Shown piece by piece: positions 49,004 through 60,438 of a DNA stretch of 64,000 nucleotides (its first letter is position 1; every line of letters begins with the position of its first letter). The notes beneath the pieces were generated by a model. The model had not been told where the DNA came from. It saw only the letters and a list, made by a program, of their open reading frames with translations, and made no database searches. The position numbers and the translations under genes are program-made. Location: positions 62,001 through 126,000 of the forward strand of contig RSEE01000043.1 in NCBI GenBank assembly GCA_003971905.1. Direction: 5' to 3'. The stretch is from Moniliella sp. 'wahieum' (taxonomy: Eukaryota; Basidiomycota; Moniliellomycetes; Moniliellales; Moniliellaceae).

Positions 49004-49662
49004 CATGCGCTTCACTTTCCTCTTTGCTGCTCTCGCCGCCGCGTCGGCTGTGTTCGCCAGCAGCCTGGCCGAGCAGATTGGCACCATCCCTGCTTTCCTC
49101 CAGCTGCAACACACCGCATTTGAGGGGAACCTCACTGACGCCCAGCGCACCGAGTTCGCCCAGCTTGCTACGGCCATCCACCAGCACAACTCCAAATCGC
49201 TCGCCGTCCTGACGGGCTCGACGGACGAAGCCAAGCAGCTGGTGCACGAGCTGCTCAACGGCTCCTTCACCTCCGTCAAGAGCATTCAGGCCAAGCTTTC
49301 GGCCCGGCGAACGTGAGGACGAATTGGCCGATGGCACCATCTCGGCGTCCGGGGCGGCCAAGGAGATTGGGCTGGCCTTCCTTATTCTGCTCAACCAAGA
49401 GGCATCCAAGCCCAACGCCTCGCCCGAAGCCATCGAGGCTCTTGTTCAGCAAGGCTTACCATGCTTGCCAAGGGCTACAAGAAGGGCAGCCTCAAGGTTC
49501 TCCTTGGCACCGACAAGACCGGCACCGAGTTTTTGGCCAAGATCATTCGTCCAAATCGGAGGGCAAGACGCCTCCGCCCGGAACGTCAAGCCTTCCTTTA
49601 CCAACGAGGCGGCACGCCAAGCCCGTCGCGCTCACCTCGCTCGTCGGCGTGCGATGATCTAA
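49004..49662 (+). CDS. secreted protein of unknown function
   Basis: Begins MRFTFLFAALAAASAVFASS, a clear signal peptide with cleavage near VFA-SS. The mature part is helical and rich in Ala, Gln, Glu and Lys: FLQLQHTAFEGNLTDAQRTE, EAKQLVHELLNGSFTSVKSI, SASGAAKEIGLAFLILLNQE and LAKGYKKGSLKVLLGTDKTG. N-glycosylation sequons NLT, NGS and NAS are present. The basic C-terminus is EAARQARRAHLARRRAMI. Cys is nearly absent, unlike typical small cysteine-rich effectors. Frame changes near 49312, 49455 and 49560 fit single-base losses; without them the product is about 218 residues. No family recognised. Confidence 0.75.
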
Positions 49663-50185
49663 GCGCAGCTTTGTGCCGCCCTGGACACTCCTCCTCCTCC
49701 CCCACCATTTCTCAATTTCACCCTTTCCCCGTTTCCTTTGATCACGCGGCTGTACCTCCTTGCTGTCTCCCCCCTCCCCCCCCTTGCATGGGCGTTGGAG
49801 CACCTGTTTCTTCTCTCCCATTATTTGCTTGCGTTACCTGGGAACAAACCACCGTTTTTATCCCTCCCTTGACCACTCCTTTGTTCCTCCTCTTCGCACG
49901 AGATGGGTCTTCGTTTTCTGTTTTGGGCTGTGTGCTGCATCCAATCTGTTTGCTGTGTCTCTCCCCTCGAGCAAAGTCGTTGTCTGTATTGTAGTCTCGC
50001 TTGGGCTCCTGTTGGCATTGCGCGGTAGATGGACGCGGTGCGTTGGTCTAGGACATTCTCGTCTCCTAATGAAATGCACATTTGTTGAGTGGTGTGTACC
50101 GAGTGAGTATACTGAGTACGTGGGTGAGCGGCGAGCTACGTGCTGGTTCCGTGCTTGCTGTGTGGACGAGTGTCGGCGCGCCGGC

Positions 50186-50235
50186 GATCATCGAGATCAT
50201 CGACCTCATCGCCTCATCGACCTCATCGCCTCATC
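50186..50235. repeat. CATCGA/CTCATCGC tandem
   Basis: Imperfect direct repeats of ATCATCGA followed by CTCATCGC and CTCATCGAC in about 50 bases. Confidence 0.75.
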
Positions 50236-50474
50236 CTAATTCATGATCTGAGCCCGGGTTGAAAGCGCTCGATTCCTCGGCAGCGGGCGAGTCCAAGCTC
50301 GGATCGCTGTCCCTGTACTTGATCTGCGGCAGCCTCTCGGACACAGTTGGCGAGTCAGCTAGTCGGCCCCAAGCTATGAATCACCAGAGGTTAGGCTGAG
50401 CCGCTGAGGCAGGCTAGCGCTGAGGCACGGCAGGCATGGTTGGTACGACACATCGACATTACGGCATCATGCAT

Positions 50475-50493
50475 GGACGCGCGACGCGTGACG
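50475..50493. promoter_or_regulatory. MCB-like ACGCGT cluster upstream of SSB
   Basis: GACGCGCGACGCGTGACGC includes one exact ACGCGT (50484-50489), about 195 bases before the SSB start. ACGCGT is the known binding core of MBF in yeasts; function here is inferred. Confidence 0.4.
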
Positions 50494-50682
50494 CCTGATG
50501 CAACGTTCCAGCCGAAGTTCTATGGAAAGCACATTCCGCTGCACCCCGAGGCCAATTCCGATGCCTGCACGTTCCGCTCAGGCGACGGGCGTCGCCAGGC
50601 CGAGAGTACGAATGAAAAAGAGAGGTGCGGACGCTCCGTCTGTTGGTTTTGTTCTACCACCCCCACTCTCTGCGTGTTGACC

Positions 50683-51196
50683 ATGTTCGCTGCTCTCCGT
50701 GCTGCCTCGATTAAGACGCCTGTCTCTGCCCTGGGCGCTGCCCGTGCGCTTTCGACCTCCGCTGTGGCCAAGGACGTTTCGCGTCTGACGGTGGTGGGCC
50801 GTGTGGTGAACGTGTCGGAACCGCGGCAGACGGCCAACGGGTCCGAATTCGTCGCTTACACTATCGCTACCAACGACCCCGTCTCCAAGGACAACGCGCC
50901 TACCTCCACCTTCCACCGCATCTACGCGTTTGGCTCCCACGCCGTCGAGCGCGTCACCTCCCTGGGCAAGGGCGACTTGGTGTTCGCCGAGGCGGATCTG
51001 CGGATCGAACGCGTGTTGGGCACCGAGGACCAGCCCACTACTGAACGCGTCCTTTCTGCTCACCGTACGTCCCCCCCTCCCCCTCCCCCTCCCCGCTCTT
51101 ATCCACCTTGGCCTTCCCCTATGCTCACCACTTTGCTTGTTCCCCACAGGCAACCTCAACGTCCTCAAGCGGAACAAGCCCAAGTCGGATGAATAA
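50683..51196 (+). CDS. RIM1: Mitochondrial single-stranded DNA-binding protein
   Basis: OB-fold protein that coats single-stranded mtDNA during replication. It starts MFAALRAASIKTPVSALGAA and RALSTSAVA, an Arg/Ser presequence. The SSB fold follows: RLTVVGRVVNVSEPRQTANG, FVAYTIATND, TSTFHRIYAFG and RVTSLGKGDLVFAEADLRIE. One intron at 51065-51149 (GTACGT...CACAG) splits an Arg codon; exons of 382 and 47 nt give 142 residues with no frame break. Length and domain order fit fungal Rim1. Confidence 0.95.
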
Positions 51197-52611
51197 GCCT
51201 CTCTGCTAGCTCCTTGGTAGGGTGCGCATGTACCTTGGAATCCATCGCGGTCGCTGTGGGTCAGGCCTGGTGCCGTGCACGATAGGTAGATGGAGATGTA
51301 GATCCTGAGGTTTGGGAAGTAGCGCAGGAACGTAACAGGTGGGGGGGGGGCGATGCCGCTTCGGGAGCGGGTCAGTGTGGGCGGCGGTGTGCGTCGCGCA
51401 GCGCGTTGGGGCTAGTAGGTGACGCGTCAGCGTGACGGGCCGAGAAGGGTAGGTATGGGCAGACGGAGCCGGGCGCTGGGGTGGGATCATGTTGATCATG
51501 TATGATGCAGATGCAAGGCTGCACTGATGCATGATCTCGATGATGGATCTCGATCCTGCCACAGGCAGATCAAAACAGCGGGACGCGACGGGGAGGACAG
51601 GTGAAGATACGGGGAGCAACGCGTTCAACGTTCAGTCACGACGTTCACAGCGAACGTTAGCCCGCGACGCGCGCCCACTCGACTCCCAGCCCCAAATCTA
51701 CCCCCAGTCCTCGCAGGCTTGTACTCATCTGTTTCCTCCCCTATCGCCGCAAGCGAACGTCCACAGACTCGGTCCTGCTGTCCCTTCCGGCGTCTGCGCA
51801 GACTGTGGCCATACAAGCCGACCTCTGCTTTCTGTTGAGGTGGCCTCGCCATGCCCCTTGCTCCGCTCGCATCCACCTCCCGGTCCAAGCACGTTCTGAC
51901 CCCAATCGACCTTCTTCCATACTCTAACGGAGTTGTTCCACCCAAAACCACCGAACATGCGCCTGCCCCTCTTCCCCCGGCTAAGACCCGCCGACGACAA
52001 TTTAGCTCTACCCTTAGGTCCGACGTACCCCAGGTATCTTCACCAAGCTCGCTTGGGCCCTTTAGTCAGGCATGGGCACCCGACATGTAAGATCTGCACG
52101 TGGGAAGCGATGAAACTGAAACCGGGGAATGGGAATATGCTGGGATGATGATAATCTGCTGAGAATAGTATTCGATTGGGTTTCGCTCTCGCTACGCGTT
52201 ACGCGTTACAGCGCTCCAAAGAGGCTGGATGGGCGGCTAAGGTGGCTGAAGCGCTGAAGGCGCTGGTGCCACTGAGGAGGGACATTGCCTTTACGGCCGA
52301 CAGGAACTACAGCGTCGCTTCGGTCGGGCAGAGGACGAGAGAGGCAGAGCGACAGCAGGATTAGGGAGAGAGGCGGCCATTGTAATACCCTTAGCCTCCT
52401 TAGCAGGTGCAGAGCGCTGTGGCGGGGGGGTCGCAGTGCGTTGGGATGTCTCTGGCGTCATTGGAATTATCTTTCAGCTCCCCCATCCTCGCCTTCAGGG
52501 CCCAGTCGGAGTTTCAGACAGTCTCATCATCCAACCTTGCCTAGTACCACTTACGGCGAAGACGCGAAAACAATAGGATGAAAATGAGGCTTGGACATTC
52601 GCAGACAAGCT
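51197..52611. other. intergenic spacer
   Basis: About 1.4 kb. Overlapping ORFs (51530-52090 and 52176-52364) show no recognised features. A pair of ACGCGT words lies at 52194-52207 and a near-match of the 12-mer on the reverse strand at 51526-51537. A G10 run is near 51343. Confidence 0.5.
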
Positions 52612-52701
52612 GGCGAGATAGCGAAGTGGTTAACGCGCTACGTTCAGGTTCCTTCCTAACCGTAGTCCTCCGGGGCGTGGGTTCGAATCCCACTCTCGTC
52701 A
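52612..52701 (+). tRNA. tRNA-Leu (CAG) with intron
   Basis: Acceptor stem GGCGAGA pairs with TCTCGTC (one G-T pair), discriminator A at 52701. D-arm GCGAAGTGGTTAACGC. Anticodon stem CTACG/CGTAG with loop TTCAGG, anticodon CAG at 52645-52647. An intron of about 11 nt (TTCCTTCCTAA, 52649-52659) follows position 37. A class II variable arm (TCCTCCGGGGCG) and T-arm GTGGG TTCGAAT CCCAC are complete. A T5 terminator is at 52706-52710. Confidence 0.95.
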
Positions 52702-52899
52702 TACCTTTTTCCATTTTGTCCCCCCTGCCAAGCAGTGTGGGGCTCGATCTATCGCGAAAACGGTATCATGCCTGCCGTAGTCTAGTCTGCATCTCCAGGT
52801 ACCGTCCTCCTGCCCTCTCTTTTTCGTGTGCAAGTCGTAGTACTTCGCGAAAATATGCTACGGGTCCAAGGCGATGTGGAATTGCGTGGCTTTGGTCCC

Positions 52900-55477
52900 C
52901 TACAGTTCCAGCCCATCGTCGCTAACGTCCAAATCGGACAAAAGGTCGTCCGCAGTCAGGCCGTACAACCCATCGTAGGCCTGTTGCTTTGCCGTTCGCT
53001 CCGTCCCAGGGGGCGGGCGGACGTTGCGCCACTGCGGTCGAGACGGAGGCGGGCGGAGGCTGGGTGCAGTGGGTCGCCGCGCGTGGGCAGAAGAGATGGT
53101 ACGAGCCAGCAGGCGCGAGGACGCATCGCTGCCCCCTGCTCCGCCCCCTGGGCTTGCCCCCCGACCCGGACCGCACCGGCTTCTTGGCAAAGGGATCAAA
53201 GCCAATCTGACGCATCATCGAAGGTTGCAGGCGGTAGGTGGGCGAAGTGTCCATCGGAAGAGTGCGAGTTGCAGATCCCGAGGGCCTTTCCACTTCCTCT
53301 TCCAGGTCAGGTTCGGACGACGACATGCTGAGTGCCCCACGTTCCGGCTTCTTGGCTCGACGTCGGGCAGACTCGAGAGAAGCCCGCTTGCGTTTGCGCT
53401 CCAACTCCTCATGCTCCCTTCGGCTGTCGAGGAGGGAATGGGCCCGTTCCATCAGCTCGGTTGCTGCACTCGAGGCGGTTCCCAAGTGACGATAAAACGT
53501 CCGGCGATCCGCCTTGGATATCTCAGCCTCATACGCATCGGCAGCAAGCTGAAGTTGTTCCTCTTCGTCTTCTGGATCGTCGTATCTTCTCAGTTGAACT
53601 CTCGGAGGGCTTGATGACGGAGGCCCATTCTGACCGGGAGGTCGGATCGGATTCCTGCGCCCACTGGGACGGGGCCGATCGAGACGCTCAGCAACGCCCT
53701 CTTGGGCCAGACGTTTGTCGTGCATCGCCTTCAGCACAGCTTTGCCGCGGCCCAAATTGGCTTGCACATCATACAGATGGGTACTCTCGTCGGTCGGGTC
53801 CGCACGGAACCCAACCCGATCAATCTTGTGTTGGCGGTGAGACTCGTACAATTCAGCTTGATCCCACCGGTCCAAGACCATGTCTCCAGCGTTCCGGTCT
53901 GCCGGATCGTTGGACCGAACTTTCTTGCCTTTCCTTTGCAAGGACGCTTGAAAGATAGCATCCCAATCGTCCTGGTCCGGATCCTTGCGGGCGGCAACGG
54001 AGTGCGACACTGGCTCGGACTTGACCTTGCCATGAGGCAAGTTCGCCGGTTGACATCGGCGTCATGGGCAGACTTGGTAGGAATCTTGGGTTTGATGTCA
54101 ACCCCGTCCCATGGGTCTTTCTCCTTGACGCGATGGTAACTGTTCTTGGCTTGACCGGGAGCGAAGCGGCCAGCAGGTGCAAGTTCTGGCCGCTCAACGC
54201 GGGATCGGTCCATAGCAAGACTCTGGTGCAACGAACAAACGACGGCAGAGGTGGGGGACGCAAGTTGGCGCTTATCAACAAAGGCACGACACCTGCTCTG
54301 GTCGCTTTTCCGCGCCTCACACTGGCCATAATCCGCAGCTCGGCCAATGTGCAAAAGCGAAGCGGCATTGGAAGGAGTAAGGGTGAGGGTGGTAGAGGGA
54401 TCGCCCTAGACGTTATGGATCAGTACGAGAAAAAAGACACAAAAAACCAACAAAAAGTATACGTACCACGCGAAAAGGCATGATCCTGGGACTGATCAGA
54501 GCCACCACACTCCCCAACGGCAACGTCTGCAGCTTCTCAAACGCACCATTCGATCCGCCAGTCAGCCCATCAAACTCGCAAGGTTGCAAGACGTTTGAAG
54601 CTGGATCCTTCTTTCCTTTTCGATCGGACTCAAAGACCATCAGATTAAGCTCCTCCCCGGGTTCGCGCCCCCCCTGGGGAGTGAGCGGGACCAAGGGCAT
54701 CGGTCCCCGACGCAAATCGCGCAAGGTGACCACAACAAACTTGCGTTGGCCGGCACATTTTTCTTTTTTGATTTCGGGCTTGCGTCGAGCCCGGTCGTGG
54801 GCGGCCTTGAGGGCTCGGTCTAGTGCCTCGTCGTCCGAGTCGATGAGGGGATTGGACTGCTCGATCAGATCTTGCCCTAGTTCGGGCACTGTGCCCGGCC
54901 CCGCAGCCGCTTGGGTCCACTTGATGTTCGACTTGGCCACAATCACCGCTGTGAGAAGCCATTCCTCAGGGAAGGCAAGCCATACGGGATCGGGGCACTA
55001 AAGGATGCGACCCGTTGCCGGTCGAGACGCGCAAGACTGTACAGACCCGACAGGCTGACGTGGCGTCGCTTCGCATACGCTTCATCAAGAAGGTAGTGCG
55101 GAAGGACACGAGATCTGGATAAGGAAAACGATGAGGTCAGTAGGCCGGATCCCAGGTGGGATGGTGGTGGTGAAAGGCACCTACCGCAAGGTCGTGACGC
55201 TGTACGGGTCAATGTGGTCCCAAAAGGGATCATCATACGGTGGCTCAAATCGATCGTCCCGCACGGGACCTGGCGAGCACTTGTCTGTCTCTTCAGCAGT
55301 GAAAAGGGCAGGGCCGCGCTCGGCCCAACAACATCGTCGTCATCATCGTACTCGAACGCGCGGCCGGGGGGCCTGGCGGGACGCAAGGGACGTGCGAGGC
55401 TGCTGGGCCTGGGCGAGGCGGGCCAGGTCGCGCGCACCGCGCTTGGCCGTCTTGGACATGCTGGTGCGGGAAGGCAT
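52900..55477 (-). CDS. MCM10: DNA replication factor MCM10
   Basis: Chromatin protein that activates the CMG helicase at origins. It starts MPSRTSMSKTAKRGARDLAR, followed by an acidic stretch (EYDDDDDVVGP). The OB domain runs from about 55090 to 54480: VSLSGLYSLARLDRQ, REEWLLTAVIVAKSNIKW, QRKFVVVTLRDLRRG and LQTLPLGSVVALISPRIMPF. The zinc finger near 54350-54240 reads DYGQCEARKSDQSRCRAF and then VVCSLH, giving the Mcm10 C-C-C-H ligands. IGFDPFAKKP near 53190 is a second family segment. Introns: about 55114-55180 and 54420-54475 (GTACGT...CTAG). Frame changes near 55400, 54950, 54660, 54010 and 53130. The C-terminus is acidic (LLSDLDVSDDGLEL). Confidence 0.88.
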
Positions 55478-56146
55478 GCGATCGCACCAGGTCCGGGCTT
55501 CATGGCGACGGACACGAAGAGGGGAGGGAGGGGGCAACGCAGGTGGTGGGACGTGGCGAGTGCTTGCTCCCCTCGATCGTTTCGTCGACGCTCGGAAACG
55601 AGAAGCGATGGACGCGACACGCCCGTGTGCGGTGCGCGCTCCCTGCGCGATCATCGATCACTTCCACGCGACGCGGCTCCAATTTCATCTTTGCTGGGGC
55701 GCACTGCACAACCCTAACGCTCCTGAGCATCCACATATATATATGGGTCCGACTGGCCTAATCTACCTCGGCTGGCGGCGATCACCATCACCGGTACGCC
55801 ACCGTCCCATTCGTTCTACCGCAGCTTAAGCGTGGCAGGGAATCATGACCTACGCTGCACTCGGACGCCGTCCCTGTTACGGTTCGCGAGGTGCCACCAC
55901 TGTTTAGGTCAGACGCGGAATATACACATGCACCAAACCCTTTCCCAGGCACCATCATAGTCCTCTTTGGGAGCAAGTCTCGATCATCCCGCTCAACATA
56001 GGCCTTAGTATGGAAGACGGCACAGTCATTCATTGGGACCCAGGACGGCCACCGCTCCGAGTCCTGGCAGAAGGGTCGTGCACGTCTGAAAACACAATGA
56101 GCGGAATAGGAAAACAAAAGACGCAAAGTGAAGGAGGCAGAAGCGT
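55478..56146. other. spacer between LPD1 3' end and MCM10
   Basis: Probable MCM10 promoter; ACGCGACGCGG lies at 55666-55676. No gene seen. Confidence 0.5.
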
Positions 56147-57731
<1,585 letters not shown>

Positions 57732-58162
57732 GCTGCCAACAAGAGAGCTGGTGGTGGTGGAGCCCAGGCGACTGCGCACGGGCACCGCCGGGGAGACGGG
57801 CAGGCTGGCTAGTAGGCGAGAGACTAGTAGGCGCTATAGTAGGCTCAGTCGAGTCACGGCGGGGGCAGCGCCATCGGGCAGGCGAGGCACTGCGGCACTA
57901 CCCAACGTAAGCCCTCAGGCTGAGGGCACAGAGGACGTACGGCGTACCTTTTAACATGTAACGCAAATACCAGCTACCCGCCCAGCGCCACACATCACGG
58001 CACGTGCTTCGGCAACACTGCGCCAGTGTGCTGCCACTAGTTCTGTCCCATGTCCCGCTGCCCCGATGGTTGGCAACAATACATTTGCCCCACGCCACTC
58101 CCACGCCTCCCCCTCCTGGGCCTGGGCGCTCGGCGACCCTTACCTCCGCCGCTTCGCCCCCG
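57732..58162. other. LPD1 upstream spacer
   Basis: Contains imperfect CTAGTAGGCG repeats at 57807-57835. A minus-strand ORF continues through this region but has no features. Probable LPD1 promoter. Confidence 0.45.
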
Positions 58163-60065
58163 TCACGATCGTCCCTGAGATGGCATTGGCCACGAGTCCT
58201 GCATCTCTTCTCGCTGCGCTGCGCGCTGCGTGCCAGCCCCAGGCCGTCGTGCAGGCGCCGAGGTCGATGCCACCCCGGGGGTTGCGTCTGAGCCCGATGC
58301 GGACGTCGTGCCGGTTGCTGGATCAAGCGCTGATGGGGAAGCGCCCAGCGCCCGAGGGTGTATCCCCCTAGCCAACGCCGCGGTGATAGCTCCCGCGCCA
58401 GGTGTTGGTTAGGTGTGCGTGATGTCCGAGGCACAAGACGCACCCCTTCATCCGCCGCCTCGGCCGCAGCCAGGTCTTGGTCCGTAGGCATCTCCTGCCG
58501 CCCCAGACGTGGACCCGCATCGTCCAGACTCTCTGTCCGAGCTAGAGCCCGCCGGCCCGCCGTCAGAGTAAGCGGAGCTCCGGTGGGTGTGGATGGTTCT
58601 TTGCGTTTTCGCTGGGGAGAACGACCATTGTGATTGAAGGCAGTGTAGGGCGAGGCCCAAAACGGTCGAGCTTTCGCTGAACTGGGGGTGCGGGAGGGAG
58701 ATAACTTGTGCTTTGAACCCGGCGTGCGAGGTGGATGAGGACTTTGTTTGGTGGGGGTAGAAGGCCGAGGGGGAGGAGCAGACTTAAGCGTCTTGTTGGT
58801 AGAAGGAGCGGGCTTTGCAGCCTTGGTGGTGGTGGGAGGGCGGCGGATGGGTTGGGGTGGAGCAGCGGGACGTTGATCGCATGCAGCCGAGGGCTGGTCG
58901 ATTTCTCCAGCTCCTGATTGCTGGAATGTTTGAGCAGGGCCACCCAGCGCCATGGCAATAATCGCCGCCACATCATCTTCCTCATTTCCCGTGCGGACGA
59001 TGGATCCAACCGTTTCGTCGTCCCTGGGGGAGCGATTCGATGTCTGCCGGACAACCGCAGCCGAATCCAGTTGCTGTTGCAGCTCTAAGGCCAACTTTTC
59101 TGCCGCTGCAGCGCGCTCCAAAGCCTTCTCGCTGAAATTGGGCCTCCTTCTGTTTCCTTTGAAGCGTTTCCCTTTCCTGCACCCAGGCCGCTCGTTCCCG
59201 CCTCATCTCGTCCCGCTCCGCATCGATGAGAGGGGTAGCAAGTTTGGGTGCTGGTGGCAGAAGGGCAACTGCCTTGGTAGGTTGGCCGGAGCGCCAAGCC
59301 ATTTGTGCCTCAACCAGTTGATCTCGCTGTTGGTCCAGTTGCCGTGCCTGGGCCGCTAATGCCCGTTCAATCCGTCCCAGTTCGATCCGGGTCTGGGCAT
59401 GATGCTCACGCTCGCCATCGAGGGCGGCTACTTGGGCAGCCAGAGCGTCAGAGCGCGCTGCTAACCGAGTTCGTTTGCGGATGTACTTGCCCTGCAACTC
59501 TTGAGCTCGGCTGGTCGCTCGTTGCATCTCGTCCCGCACCGCCCCAAGTGCCTGGACAGCATCGGCCAGCCGGGCCAGACTGTTCCCCAGGTCTTCAGCC
59601 AACTCTGTGGGCACAGCATGGGCCTGCCGGACAAATTGCATCACTTTATCGCCAGCTGATCGTACCGTAAAAGACGGAGACCATGGACGCTCATCACGTA
59701 CGCTTGTAGCATGCGCTGGAAATCCAGAAGCGAATGAAGTAAGGCTTCGTCCACAGCAGGCGGCAGCTCACCACGCTCGACCGCGCCAGGGTCATCGATA
59801 CCCGGGGCAGCACGAAGAGCAACACGCTGGTGAAGGTAGACGTCAAGATCAAACACGTCGGCGGGTACAGTCGCACTGCCTCCTCGCGACTCGCCACCGC
59901 CGACTTGCACTGGGGACAGACGAGGGGGGCGGCTTCCTTGGCCGACTGGAGCCAGAAAGCGAGACACTCTCCATGGAAGATGTGCCCGCAGCGAAGCGCA
60001 TGGGGTGCGCGGGCACTCGCCTCGGCAGCCTCGGTAAAGTCGTCGAGGCACACGGAGCACGGCAT
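58163..60065 (-). CDS. RING-finger protein with coiled coil, TRAIP-like
   Basis: Probable E3 ubiquitin ligase. It starts MPCSVCLDDFTEAAEASARA; the RING has CSVC, then LRCGHIFHGECLAFWLQ, then LVCPQCKSAV, a C3H2C3 pattern. A long coiled coil follows (about 59630-59090: LARLADAVQALGAVRDEMQR, ALAAQVAALDGEREHHAQTR, QLDQQRDQLVEAQMAWRSGQ). The C-terminal half is Pro/Ser/Lys-rich and disordered, with KARPFWASPYTAFNHNGRSP. The N-terminal RING plus coiled coil is the layout of TRAIP/NOPO ligases, which act on replisomes in animals. That link is an inference from layout. The stop at 58163 is the most plausible of three frames. Confidence 0.65.
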
Positions 60066-60438
60066 GCGAGCGAGAGGCAGATGGGGGGTTGGGTTCAGCC
60101 CTCGCCCTGCCTGCCCTGCCCTTCGACCAGCTCGCGTCGACGCGACCCGATCCAACCAGACCAGCAGTGAAATGTTGAAACAGACCCTCCGCTTTCTTCG
60201 GGAGATCAGGGTGACCAGCGGTGGTCACCCTTTTCGACTGGTTCAACCAACCCACCCTCATCACTTGCTACGACTCGCTCCCATGGACCACTCACTCAAC
60301 AACCAAGGCAATCACGCGCACGCGCTTGGGCATAGACTGCCCATTATCCGAGCTACATCGCGGCGACACATATATGGTGGGATGCAGATGATAGTTGGAC
60401 GGTATGCGAAATGAAGATGGAATGGAAATGTGGGGATG
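60066..60438. promoter_or_regulatory. upstream region of the RING gene, with CGCG palindrome
   Basis: A perfect 14-bp palindrome TCGCGTCGACGCGA lies at 60132-60145, 67 bases before the RING start codon. The rest is ordinary spacer. Confidence 0.45.

Larger units (their letters stand above)
49663..50682. other. spacer between secreted protein and SSB
   Basis: Contains CT-rich 3' sequence, the CTCATCG repeats at 50186-50235 and CGCG-core sequence at 50475-50493. No gene seen. Confidence 0.5.

Noticed and set aside
52176-52364. Short ORF with an Ala/Lys-rich helix after ACGCGT words
   Set aside because: Only 62 codons, no family match and no start context. Left as spacer.
57898-58162. C-terminal extension of the RING gene in a continuing ORF
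   Set aside because: The frame used by the recognisable disordered tail ends at 58163; the extension is a shadow frame over the LPD1 promoter side.
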